This document shows positions 14,392 through 22,424 of a stretch of DNA of 28,308 nucleotides, in pieces (the first letter of the stretch is position 1; each line of letters starts with the position of its first letter). The notes beneath the pieces were generated by a model. The model made no database searches. It was not told the DNA's origin and saw only the letters and a list, made by a program, of their open reading frames with translations. The stretch is from NCBI GenBank assembly GCA_902477755.1, contig CABSIK010000021.1, forward strand, positions 1 through 28,308, given 5' to 3'. A program made the translations under genes and the position numbers. The DNA comes from an uncultured Clostridia bacterium. GTDB taxonomy: Bacteria > Bacillota > Clostridia > Lachnospirales > Anaerotignaceae.

Positions 14392-14550
14392 AAAAAGAGG
14401 CATGTCCAGCAGGCTTCCCTTAAGAAAACATTGGTTTTTCATTTCCTTGATTTCTTAAGGGAAACTGGTGGCTGTCTTTAGAAGAAAATACATCGAATAA
14501 AATCTTTGTTTTCTTCTAAAGAAGCCCCCAAAAGGACATGACCTCTTTTT
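14392..14550. repeat. 159-nt palindromic element (three-way junction)
   Basis: The ends pair as a 16-bp stem with one bulged A: AAAAAGAGGCATGTCC (14392-14407) with GGACATG-A-CCTCTTTTT (14534-14550). Inside are two perfect hairpins: TTCCCTTAAGAAA/TTTCTTAAGGGAA (14415-14427, 14451-14463) and TCTTTAGAAGAAAA/TTTTCTTCTAAAGA (14475-14488, 14509-14522). There is no ORF with a ribosome site. The outer A/T runs could make it a terminator in either direction. Alternatives are a non-autonomous palindromic repeat or a structured RNA. It lies between nifJ and the symporter, in a 479-nt gap without genes. Confidence 0.7.
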
Positions 14551-14591
14551 CCCAGAGTCTATCACAAATATTCATGGAGCCTTACGGAAAG

Positions 14592-14640
14592 CCCCCTGTC
14601 TGCAAGGGGACGAGACTCAGCCGGCTTTGCCGGCTGAGTC
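14592..14640 (-). terminator. Twin GC hairpins after nifJ
   Basis: GACTCAGCCGGC/GCCGGCTGAGTC (14614-14640, loop TTT, 12-bp perfect) and CCCC-x10-GGGG (14592-14609) lie downstream of the nifJ stop on the minus strand. There is no proper T tract, so they may protect the 3' end of the transcript, with the palindromic element beyond acting as terminator. Confidence 0.5.
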
Positions 14641-14677
14641 GTCAGGTTTCTCATTGCCTGCAAACAGCGTTACGGGG

Positions 14678-17600
14678 TTATTGTTCTGCAAGCTTCTTGT
14701 ATGCTTCGTATTTTTCTTTCGCCTTGTCAGCAGCTTCTGCCAGCAGTACTTTTGCTGTTTCGGGGAAGGTGCGAACCAGGGAAGCGTAACGAACTTCGCC
14801 CATGATGAAGTCGTTGTAATCCATGGAAGGTTCTTTGGAATCCAGGATGAAAGGATTCTTGCCTTCTTTCTTCAGATCGGGGTTGTAACGGTACAGGAAC
14901 CAGTAGCCAGCATCCACTGCCAGTTTTGCTTCCAGCTGTGCGTTTGCCATGCCTTTGGAAATACCGTGGTTGATACAAGGCGCGTAAGCGATGATCAGGG
15001 AAGGACCTTTGTAAGCTTCTGCTTCTTTCAGGGCTTTGATGAGCTGTGCAGGGTTTGCGCCCAGGGATACCTGTGCAACATAGATGTAGCCATAGCTCAT
15101 TGCCAGCATACCCAGGTCTTTCTTCACAGTTGCTTTACCGCCTGCTGCGAACTGTGCCACAGCGCCGATGGGTGTTGCTTTGGAGGACTGACCGCCTGTG
15201 TTGGAGTAAACTTCTGTGTCAACCACCAGTACGTTTACATCTGCGCCGGAAGCCAGTACATGGTCCAGACCGCCGTAACCGATGTCGTATGCCCAGCCGT
15301 CGCCGCCGTACATCCACATGGATTTCTTGGTCAGGTGTTCTTTGTTGTCCATGATGAAGGCTTTCAGGTCTGCTGCTTCGCCGCTTACGGAAACTTTTTC
15401 CAGAGCTGCCAGCAGGACTTTGGTGTCTTCTTTGCTTCTGTGGCCGTCATCATAGTTTGCCAGCCATACATCAGCCGCTGCTTTCAGATCTGCATCGTCG
15501 GTGAGAGCCAGCAGTTCTTTCAGCTTCATGGTTACGCGTTCTCTCTGCTGTTCTACTGCCAGAACCATACCCAGGGAGAATTCTGCGTTATTTTCAAAGA
15601 GGGAGTTGCTCCATGCAGGGCCCCAGCCGTCTTTGTTTGTTGTGTAAGGTACGCAAGGTGCAGCAGCGCCCCAAGCCTGTGTACAGCCTGTAGCGTTTGC
15701 CAGATACATGCGGTCGCCGTAAAGCTGTGTCATCAGTTTTGCGTAAGCTGTTTCGCCGCAGCCTGCACATGCGCCGGAGAATTCCAGCAGAGGCTGTTCG
15801 AACTGAGAGCCTTTTACGCTGTATTTGTCCATAGGGTTCTTCTTATCGGACAGAGCCAGAGAGAAGTCCCAGTTAGGCTGTTCGTGCATCTGCGTATCCA
15901 GAGGTTTCATTACCAGTGCTTTTTCTTTTGCGGGACATGCTGTTACGCAGACACCACAGCCCTGGCAGTCCAGAGGATCAACCTGGATGCGGAAACGATA
16001 CTGTGCGATTTCGCCAGCGCCTTTTGCGGGTTCTGTTACATAGCCTTCGGGTGCGTTCTTCGCTTCTTCTTCTGTCAGCAGGAAAGGACGGATACATGCG
16101 TGAGGACATACGTAAGAACACTGGTTACACTGGATACATTTTGTTGCATCCCATTCGGGAACGTCGATGGCAACACCACGTTTTTCGTAAGCGGAAGTAC
16201 CCAGAGGGACTGTACCGTCTTCTCTGCCAACGAATACGGATACGGGCAGCAAGTCGCCTTTCAGTGCGTTCATGGGAACCAGCAGTTTTTCAACGTATTC
16301 AGGCAGAACACGTTTGATTTCTTCTTTGTCCACGTCTTTTGCATCTTTCCAGCTTTCGGGAACGTCGATCTTCACCAGACCTGTCAGACCTGCGTCCACA
16401 GCGGCATAGTTCATGTTTACGACTTTTTCACCTTTTTTGCCGTAAGATTTTTCGATGGCTGCTTTCATGTAGCCAACTGCGTCATCAACGGGGATGATGT
16501 TTGCCAGTTTGAAGAATGCGGACTGGAGCACGGAGTTTGTTCTGTTGCCCAGACCGATTTCACGGCAGATTTCCACAGCGTCGATGGTATAGAAATTGAT
16601 GTTGTTGTTTGCGATGTAACGTTTTACGTCAGCAGGCAGGTGTTTTTCCAGTTCTTCGCCTTTCCAGCCGCAGTTCAGCAGGAAAGTACCGCCGGGTTTG
16701 ATTTCAGAAACGATGTCATACTTGGTGATGTAAGACTGGTTGTGACAAGCTACGAAGTCTGCTTTGAATACCAGATAGCTGGAGCGGATGGGCACATCAC
16801 CGAAACGCAGGTGAGATTTTGTGATACCGCCGGATTTTTTGGTGTCATATTCGAAGTATGCCTGTGCGTATTTATCTGTATGGTCACCGATGATTTTGAT
16901 GGAGTTTTTGTTTGCGCCAACAGTACCGTCGGAGCCCAGACCCCAGAATTTGCATGCGATGGTGCTTGCGTCTGTCACTTCGGGTTCTGCGCCAACTTCG
17001 ATGGATGTCATGGAAACGTCGTCAATGATACCAACGGTAAAGTGGTTTTTCTTTTCGCCTTTCATGTTGTCAAAGACAGCAACCACCTGTGCAGGTGTTA
17101 CGTCTTTGGAGGACAGACCATATCTGCCTGCCAGTACCAGAGGAGTTCTGCCTGCTTCTGTCAGTGCGGAACATACATCCTGATACAGAGGTTCGCCCAG
17201 TGCGCCGGGTTCTTTTGTTCTGTCCAGTACAGTAACGATTTTTGCTGTTTCAGGCAGTGCGCCTAAGAAATGTTTCAGGGAGAAAGGACGGTACAGGTGA
17301 ACCTGTAAGAAACCAACCTTTTCGCCTTTTGCTGTCAGGTGTTCTACAACTTCCTGCGCTGCGCCAGTGATGGAGCCCATAGCGATCAGAACGTGTTCTG
17401 CATCGGGTGCGCCGAAGTAGTTGAACAGCTGATAATTTCTGCCTGTGATTTTGTTGATTTCGTGCATGTAGTTTTCCACGATTTCAGGCAGACGTGTATA
17501 GAAAGGTGTCTGTGCTTCTCTGTTCTGGAAGAATACGTCAGGGTTCTGTACGGTAGAACGCTGTACGGGATGTTCAGGATTCAGGGCGTTTTTGCGGAAT

Positions 17601-18208
17601 TTGCGCAGTGCGTCCTCATCCATGAGTTTTGCGATGTCTTCGTAATCCATAACTTCGATTTTCTGTAATTCGTGAGAAGTACGGAAACCATCGAAGAAAT
17701 GCATGAAAGGTACGCTGCCTTTGATGGCTGCCAGGTGGGCTACACCGCCCAGATCCATAACTTCCTGTACGGAAGCGGAGGAAAGCATTGCCACACCGAT
17801 CTGACGACAGGACATAACGTCGGAATGGTCGCCGAAGATGGAGAAGGCGTGTGTACCAACGGTTCTGGAGCTTACATGGAAGACGCCGGGTTTGAGCTGA
17901 CCGGCAATACGGTAAATGCTGGGGATCATCAGCAGCAGACCCTGAGAAGCTGTGTATGTGGTTGTCAGTGTACCAGCTTCCAGTGCGCCGTGCATAGCAC
18001 CAGCGGCACCTGCTTCGGATTCCATTTCTACCAGACGTACTGTCTGACCAAAGATGTTCTTCTTGCCGTTTGCAGACCAGCTGTCAACGTGTTCTGCCAT
18101 GGGAGAAGAGGGTGTAATAGGGTAAATGGTAGCTACTTCTGTAAATGCGTAAGAGATATAAGCAGCTGCTTCATTCCCGTCCATGGTTTTCATAATTTTT
18201 GTGTTCAT
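14678..18208 (-). CDS. nifJ: Pyruvate:ferredoxin (flavodoxin) oxidoreductase
   Basis: The single-chain PFOR of anaerobes (1176 aa) converts pyruvate and CoA to acetyl-CoA and CO2 while reducing ferredoxin; it is a central energy enzyme of fermentation. Domain I begins with AAAYISYAFTEVATIYPITP. The two-cluster ferredoxin domain has CIQCNQCSYVCPHACIRP (about residue 690) and CQGCGVCVTACP (about residue 750). CAGCGE supplies ligands of the proximal cluster. The thiamine-diphosphate region is GDGWAYDIGYGGLDHVL (about residue 970) with VYSNTGGQSSK. All are intact. The start is the ATG at 18206-18208 after GAAAGGAG; the 27-residue upstream extension lacks support. Uniform codon choice suggests strong expression. 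Monocistronic. Confidence 0.97.
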   Translation of the reverse strand: MNTKIMKTMDGNEAAAYISYAFTEVATIYPITPSSPMAEHVDSWSANGKKNIFGQTVRLVEMESEAGAAGAMHGALEAGTLTTTYTASQGLLLMIPSIYRIAGQLKPGVFHVSSRTVGTHAFSIFGDHSDVMSCRQIGVAMLSSASVQEVMDLGGVAHLAAIKGSVPFMHFFDGFRTSHELQKIEVMDYEDIAKLMDEDALRKFRKNALNPEHPVQRSTVQNPDVFFQNREAQTPFYTRLPEIVENYMHEINKITGRNYQLFNYFGAPDAEHVLIAMGSITGAAQEVVEHLTAKGEKVGFLQVHLYRPFSLKHFLGALPETAKIVTVLDRTKEPGALGEPLYQDVCSALTEAGRTPLVLAGRYGLSSKDVTPAQVVAVFDNMKGEKKNHFTVGIIDDVSMTSIEVGAEPEVTDASTIACKFWGLGSDGTVGANKNSIKIIGDHTDKYAQAYFEYDTKKSGGITKSHLRFGDVPIRSSYLVFKADFVACHNQSYITKYDIVSEIKPGGTFLLNCGWKGEELEKHLPADVKRYIANNNINFYTIDAVEICREIGLGNRTNSVLQSAFFKLANIIPVDDAVGYMKAAIEKSYGKKGEKVVNMNYAAVDAGLTGLVKIDVPESWKDAKDVDKEEIKRVLPEYVEKLLVPMNALKGDLLPVSVFVGREDGTVPLGTSAYEKRGVAIDVPEWDATKCIQCNQCSYVCPHACIRPFLLTEEEAKNAPEGYVTEPAKGAGEIAQYRFRIQVDPLDCQGCGVCVTACPAKEKALVMKPLDTQMHEQPNWDFSLALSDKKNPMDKYSVKGSQFEQPLLEFSGACAGCGETAYAKLMTQLYGDRMYLANATGCTQAWGAAAPCVPYTTNKDGWGPAWSNSLFENNAEFSLGMVLAVEQQRERVTMKLKELLALTDDADLKAAADVWLANYDDGHRSKEDTKVLLAALEKVSVSGEAADLKAFIMDNKEHLTKKSMWMYGGDGWAYDIGYGGLDHVLASGADVNVLVVDTEVYSNTGGQSSKATPIGAVAQFAAGGKATVKKDLGMLAMSYGYIYVAQVSLGANPAQLIKALKEAEAYKGPSLIIAYAPCINHGISKGMANAQLEAKLAVDAGYWFLYRYNPDLKKEGKNPFILDSKEPSMDYNDFIMGEVRYASLVRTFPETAKVLLAEAADKAKEKYEAYKKLAEQ

Positions 18209-18260
18209 GGAAAAACTCCTTTCATATAAATAAAATGTCCCCGTAATAACCTGTAATTTC

Positions 18261-18289
18261 ATGATAATGTATTCTGCATACACTGTCAA
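18261..18289 (-). promoter_or_regulatory. nifJ promoter
   Basis: On the minus strand a perfect TTGACA (18284-18289), 17-bp spacer and TATCAT (18261-18266). The spacer contains the inverted repeat TGTAT-GCAGA-ATACA, which could be an operator between the two promoter boxes. Confidence 0.75.
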
Positions 18290-18611
18290 GAAATTACCAA
18301 GAAGAAAACAAAAAAAGTCAATTTGTTTGACATTCGTCGAGAAAATTATGCAAATTGCCCATAAAGATTCTGATAAAAGGGAAGAAACAGGAAAAATAGA
18401 GCAAAAATTAGAGGGGAAGTCTGTGTACGAAAAAAAGAAAAAACAATAATTTATTGTATTTTCGTTGATACATCGTTAAAATCACAGGCCGTATAATTTC
18501 TAAAGAACAGGGAAAAAGAGGAAAAAACGGAAAAATAAGGGGAAAAAGCTGCGAAAAACAAAGGATTGTATGACAAAAAATGCAAAAAGATTGTTTATAA
18601 ATTAACAAAAT
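18290..18611. other. AT-rich divergent intergenic region
   Basis: No gene is seen. It holds a perfect 15-bp palindrome ACAATAA-T-TTATTGT (18443-18457) and a TATAAT at 18492-18497 that may be the -10 for the downstream plus-strand gene; no matching -35 at normal spacing is visible (TTGATA is 21 bp away). The 62-codon open frame at 18261-18449 has no ribosome site and is not called. Confidence 0.45.
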
Positions 18612-18624
18612 GGGAGGCGTTTCC

Positions 18625-19539
18625 ATGGAAATCATCAACATCACATGTTTGCGGCAGAAATCCCAGCGGCACCGTCCCAAATGGGTGGGGAAACTGCCGG
18701 AAAGCTGGGCAGAGAAATGGCAGCTGAAATATTGTCCGTGGGTGGAAACAGCAGAGGACTGCTGGTGTTTGCAGACGGATAGGGAGGGCTGTTTTTTGCC
18801 CCCTTGGCGTGAAAAAGCCAGCAAGCTGCTGGAACAGGCGGCAGATGGGGGAGCAAAGATTGCCCTTTCTCCTATGGCGGCAGATTTGCCCCAAGATATC
18901 CTCCCCTTTGCCACAGGGCGAAAACTCTATGCCATATTCGCGGCAGAAGCGGCAGCCACAGGGCTGGAGGCCATGGGCAAACGGCCGGAAGGGGCGTCTT
19001 TTGTGGTGGCAGATGGCGGCGGATGGGAAACGGAGGCGGTGCTGGCGGCTTTGCCCGGCTGGGTGAATCGTTTGGGCATCCTCACAGACCGCCAGCCCTT
19101 TTTCCTGTCATGGCAGGAACGGTTTTTGGAGGAAAGAGGGCTTGTGGTGGAGGTGTTCAGCTCCGTAGGCTACGGGGTTTTTCGGGAGGCGGATGCAGTC
19201 CTTTCCTGCGCCAAGGGAAGTAGTGCCATGGCTTACGCGCTGGCGGAAGGAGCTGTGTTTCTGGATTTGGTGGGCAACGGCACCGTAACGGAGAAGATCG
19301 CTCTGCGCCGCGGTGATGTGCTGGCGGCAGACGGCTTTTTCTTTGGTACCCAGAAAGAGATGGAGGCAGGTGCCCTGACAGAAGCCCATGCCTACTGTGA
19401 AAAAGAGATGTTTCGGGCATATTTTGACGCTTCTGGAGCGGAAAAAGCGGCAGAGGCAAAAGCCCAGTTGGGACAGCTTTGCCCTGTTGGTTTTCTTCTG
19501 GGTGGAAAAAGACGGAAAATTCCGAAAAAACAGGGATAA
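18625..19539 (+). CDS. Hypothetical protein (304 aa)
   Basis: I do not recognise the family. The start is the ATG at 18625, behind GGGAGG. The sequence is soluble and Ala/Gly-rich, with a Cys/Trp-rich first third (WQLKYCPWVETAEDCWCLQ) and a Rossmann-like middle (FVVADGGGWETEAVLAALPG and NRLGILTDRQPFF). A DAVLSCAKGSSAMAYALAEG segment follows, and the tail is basic (GGKRRKIPKKQG). The alternation of short hydrophobic strands and helices suggests an alpha/beta fold, perhaps nucleotide-binding, but no known signature can be named. It precedes greA-lysS on the same strand but has its own gap and the greA promoter follows it. GC is higher than its neighbours. Confidence 0.82.
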   Translation: MEIINITCLRQKSQRHRPKWVGKLPESWAEKWQLKYCPWVETAEDCWCLQTDREGCFLPPWREKASKLLEQAADGGAKIALSPMAADLPQDILPFATGRKLYAIFAAEAAATGLEAMGKRPEGASFVVADGGGWETEAVLAALPGWVNRLGILTDRQPFFLSWQERFLEERGLVVEVFSSVGYGVFREADAVLSCAKGSSAMAYALAEGAVFLDLVGNGTVTEKIALRRGDVLAADGFFFGTQKEMEAGALTEAHAYCEKEMFRAYFDASGAEKAAEAKAQLGQLCPVGFLLGGKRRKIPKKQG

Positions 19540-19564
19540 AATCGCATTTTAACGGCATAAAACA

Positions 19565-19594
19565 TTGACAAAATTACTTACCTTAGTATATAAT
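19565..19594 (+). promoter_or_regulatory. greA-lysS promoter
   Basis: A perfect TTGACA (19565-19570) and TATAAT (19589-19594) with 18-bp spacing, giving a leader of about 110 nt before greA. Confidence 0.8.
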
Positions 19595-19610
19595 TTATCA
19601 ATGAATTTTC

Positions 19611-19659
19611 GGAGGGCATTTCGGTAAGCCCTCCCTTTTCCTTGTAATATCAAGGAAAA
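19611..19659 (+). promoter_or_regulatory. Structured greA leader
   Basis: Two consecutive hairpins: GGAGGGC/GCCCTCC (19611-19617, 19628-19634), followed by a short T run, and TTTTCCTTG/CAAGGAAAA (19636-19644, 19651-19659). The first followed by CTTTTCC resembles a weak attenuator. GreA itself can autoregulate early elongation in other bacteria, so a hairpin here could be meaningful, but it may also be only an mRNA stabiliser. Confidence 0.45.
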
Positions 19660-19710
19660 TCGGTATTTTTGAAAAAATCGGATAAAACCCGCAAGGAGAT
19701 GAAATAAGCA

Positions 19711-20190
19711 ATGGCAGAAGCAAAAAAAGTAGTGATGACCTATGACGGTCTGAAAAAAATGGAACAGGAACTGGAAAACCTGAAAACCGTACGCAGAAAA
19801 GAAGTAGCGGAAAAAATCAAAGAAGCAAGAGGACAGGGCGACTTGTCTGAAAACGCCGAATATGATGCTGCGAAAGAAGAACAGGGCGAAATCGAAAGCC
19901 GTATCGTACAGCTGGAAAACCTGCTGCGCAACGCAGAAGTTATCGACGAAGACGTGCTGAAAATGGACGTTGTCAACCTGGGCTCCAAAGTTACAGTACT
20001 GGACGTGGAATTTGACGAAGAAATGGAATACAGCATCGTTGGTTCCACAGAAGCAGACCCTATGAACGGTAGAATCTCTAACGAATCCCCTCTGGGCATG
20101 GCACTGCTGGGTCAGAAGGTAGGCGCAACCGTTATGGCAGATACACCCGACGGCGAAGTGGCATTTAAGATTCTGAAAATCCAGAAATAA
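19711..20190 (+). CDS. greA: Transcription elongation factor GreA
   Basis: A 159-aa factor that enters the secondary channel of RNA polymerase and stimulates cleavage of backtracked transcripts. The N-terminal coiled coil (about residues 8-75) holds the tip acidic residues in ARGQGDLSENAEYDAAKEEQ. The C-terminal FKBP-like domain has GSKVTVLDVEFDEE, EYSIVGSTEADP, SPLGMALLGQKVGA and DGEVAFKILKIQK. It is complete. The ribosome site is CAAGGAGATG. It is in an operon with lysS, 44 nt downstream, an arrangement common in Firmicutes. Confidence 0.97.
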   Translation: MAEAKKVVMTYDGLKKMEQELENLKTVRRKEVAEKIKEARGQGDLSENAEYDAAKEEQGEIESRIVQLENLLRNAEVIDEDVLKMDVVNLGSKVTVLDVEFDEEMEYSIVGSTEADPMNGRISNESPLGMALLGQKVGATVMADTPDGEVAFKILKIQK

Positions 20191-20234
20191 TTTTATTTTT
20201 TGCATAAGAGAACACGGAAACGGAGGAAAACAAA

Positions 20235-22172
20235 GTGGCAGAACAGAACAACCAGCCTGCACAGGAAATGACACAGCAGGAACTGAGTGAACAGATTAAA
20301 ATCAGACGGGAAAAACTGGCACAGCTTCAGGCTGAAGGCAAAGACCCCTTTGAAATTACAAAATGCGAAGTAACACATCACAGCAACGAAATCAAAGATA
20401 ACTTTGAAGAACTGGAAGAAAAAGACGTTGCCATCGCCGGCAGACTCATGAGCAAACGTATCATGGGGAAAGCGTCCTTCTGCAACATCCAGGACAGAAA
20501 CGGCAACATCCAGTCTTATGTAAGCCGTAACGACATCGGCGACGAAGCATATGCCGCATTCAAAAAATTCGACATCGGCGATCTGATCAGCATCAAAGGC
20601 TTCGTATTCAAAACAAAAACAGGGGAAGTTTCCGTACACGCAAAAGAAGTGACACTGCTGTCCAAGAGCCTGCAGGTACTGCCCGAAAAATTCCATGGCC
20701 TGAAAGATCAGGAACTGCGTTACCGTCAGAGATATCTGGACCTGATCGTGAACCCTGAAGTGCGTGACACATTCATCAAACGTTCCCGCATCATCACAGA
20801 AATCCGTAAATTCCTGGACAGCAAGGGCTTTCTGGAAGTGGAAACACCTGTATTGCAGACCATTCCCGGCGGCGCTTCCGCAAGACCTTTCATCACACAC
20901 CATAATACACTGGACATCGACATGTACTGCCGTATCGCTCTGGAACTGCCTCTGAAACGTCTCATCGTCGGCGGTTTTGAACGTGTGTATGAAATCGGCC
21001 GTGTATTCCGTAACGAAGGTATCTCCGTTCGTCATAACCCCGAATTCACCCTGATGGAACTGTATCAGGCGTACACAGACTATAACGGCATGATGGACAT
21101 CACAGAAGAAATGTTCCGTACTGTTGCCCAGAATGTACTGGGTACCACAAAAGTGGTTTACGGCGGTCACGAACTGGATCTGGGCAAACCTTTCGCAAGA
21201 AAGACAATGGTAGATGCTGTTAAAGAATTCTCCGGCGTAGACTTCGACCAGGTAGCTGATACAGCAGAAGCGAAGAGAATCGCTGACGAACATCATGTAG
21301 AATATGAAGAACGTCATGTAAAAGGCGATATCCTGAACCTGTTCTTCGAAGAATTTGTAGAAAAGAACCTGATTCAGCCTACATTCATCATTGACTACCC
21401 CGTTGAAATCTCTCCTCTGACAAAGAGAAAACCCGATAAACCGGAATTTACAGAACGTTTCGAACTGTTTATCGTTGGTAGAGAATACGGCAACGCATAC
21501 TCCGAACTGAATGACCCCATCGACCAGCGTCATCGTTTCGAATATCAGGAATACCTGAGAGAAGCAGGCGACGACGAAGCAAACATGATCGACGAAGACT
21601 TCCTGACAGCTCTGGAATATGGTATGCCTCCTACAGGCGGTCTGGGCGTAGGTATCGACAGATTCGTTATGCTGCTGACAGAATCCGTTTCCATCAGAGA
21701 CGTTATTCTGTTCCCCACAATGAAACCCCTGGACATGCCTAAGAAAGCAGAAACAAAAGCTCCTGCTGCTGTGGCTGCTCCCGTTGCAGAAAAAATTGAC
21801 TTCTCCAACGTAAAGGTAGAACCTTTGTTTGAAGAATTCGTGGACTTCGATACATTTGCGAAATCCGACTATAGAGCCGTAAAAGTAAAAGCATGTGAAG
21901 CAGTGCCTAAGAGCAAAAAACTGCTGAAATTCGTGCTGGATGACGGCAGCGGCACAGATCGTGTGATCCTGAGCGGTATCCACGATTACTATGAACCCGA
22001 AGAACTGGTAGGCAAGACTTGCATCGCGATCACAAACCTGCCTCCTCGTAACATGATGGGCATTGACTCTTGTGGTATGCTGATCTCCGCTGTGCATGAA
22101 GTGGATGGTCACGAAGGTCTGAACCTGCTGATGGTGGATGACAGAATCCCCGCAGGTGCAAAACTGTACTAA
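20235..22172 (+). CDS. lysS: Lysyl-tRNA synthetase with C-terminal tRNA-binding domain
   Basis: A class II LysRS of 645 aa; typical bacterial LysRS is about 490-505. The anticodon-binding OB fold (about 55-170) precedes the catalytic core with motif 2 (VFRNEGISVRHNPEFTLMEL) and motif 3 (PTGGLGVGIDRFVMLLT). After VILFPTMKP and an Ala/Pro linker (KAPAAVAAPVAEK), residues ~520-645 form a Trbp111/EMAPII-type tRNA-binding domain (DYRAVKVKACEAVPKSKKLL, ILSGIHDYYEPEELVGK, NLPPRNMMGIDSCGMLISA), as found at the C terminus of bacterial MetRS. The appended domain probably raises tRNA affinity. The start is the GTG after CGGAGGAAAA. It is the second gene of the greA operon; the terminator lies at 22268. 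Confidence 0.95.
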   Translation: MAEQNNQPAQEMTQQELSEQIKIRREKLAQLQAEGKDPFEITKCEVTHHSNEIKDNFEELEEKDVAIAGRLMSKRIMGKASFCNIQDRNGNIQSYVSRNDIGDEAYAAFKKFDIGDLISIKGFVFKTKTGEVSVHAKEVTLLSKSLQVLPEKFHGLKDQELRYRQRYLDLIVNPEVRDTFIKRSRIITEIRKFLDSKGFLEVETPVLQTIPGGASARPFITHHNTLDIDMYCRIALELPLKRLIVGGFERVYEIGRVFRNEGISVRHNPEFTLMELYQAYTDYNGMMDITEEMFRTVAQNVLGTTKVVYGGHELDLGKPFARKTMVDAVKEFSGVDFDQVADTAEAKRIADEHHVEYEERHVKGDILNLFFEEFVEKNLIQPTFIIDYPVEISPLTKRKPDKPEFTERFELFIVGREYGNAYSELNDPIDQRHRFEYQEYLREAGDDEANMIDEDFLTALEYGMPPTGGLGVGIDRFVMLLTESVSIRDVILFPTMKPLDMPKKAETKAPAAVAAPVAEKIDFSNVKVEPLFEEFVDFDTFAKSDYRAVKVKACEAVPKSKKLLKFVLDDGSGTDRVILSGIHDYYEPEELVGKTCIAITNLPPRNMMGIDSCGMLISAVHEVDGHEGLNLLMVDDRIPAGAKLY

Positions 22173-22267
22173 GATTGTAAAAACAAAATAATGAGCGTTT
22201 TTACCCAAGATTTACCCAAATAGAATTAGGGAAAACCTGCTATATGATAAAATAAAAAGTCAATTTT

Positions 22268-22297
22268 TAGCGCAGCAATTATGCTGCGCTATTTTTT
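22268..22297 (+). terminator. greA-lysS terminator
   Basis: TAGCGCAGC/GCTGCGCTA (22268-22276, 22283-22291), 6-nt loop, followed by T6, about 95 nt after lysS. Confidence 0.85.
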
Positions 22298-22372
22298 ATA
22301 AAAAATTTAATATTTGAAACCTTTAATGTTAATAAATATCTAGAAGTTTTTAAAACTATATTTTATAATCTA

Positions 22373-22395
22373 CCTAAAAGTAGATCAAGTTTAGG
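22373..22395 (+). promoter_or_regulatory. Inverted repeat upstream of the SIR2 gene
   Basis: CCTAAA...TTTAGG (11-nt spacer) lies just downstream of a TATAAT (22364-22369) and before the ribosome site AAGGGGGC. It could be an operator or a leader hairpin. No good -35 is visible for the TATAAT. Confidence 0.35.
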
Positions 22396-22424
22396 TGTGA
22401 CAGTAAAAGGGGGCTAGTTTTGAT

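Noticed and set aside
13200..14423. Plus-strand open frame of 407 codons
   Set aside because: Antisense shadow of the symporter gene; rich in His/Gln/Gly with no domain.
14627..17266. Very long plus-strand open frame (879 codons)
   Set aside because: It is the antisense shadow of nifJ. The protein is Cys/Phe/Val-rich nonsense composition and there is no ribosome site; nifJ is clear on the other strand.
20193..22208. Long minus-strand open frame (671 codons)
   Set aside because: Antisense shadow of lysS with Phe/His/Cys-rich composition, caused by the strong codon bias of lysS.
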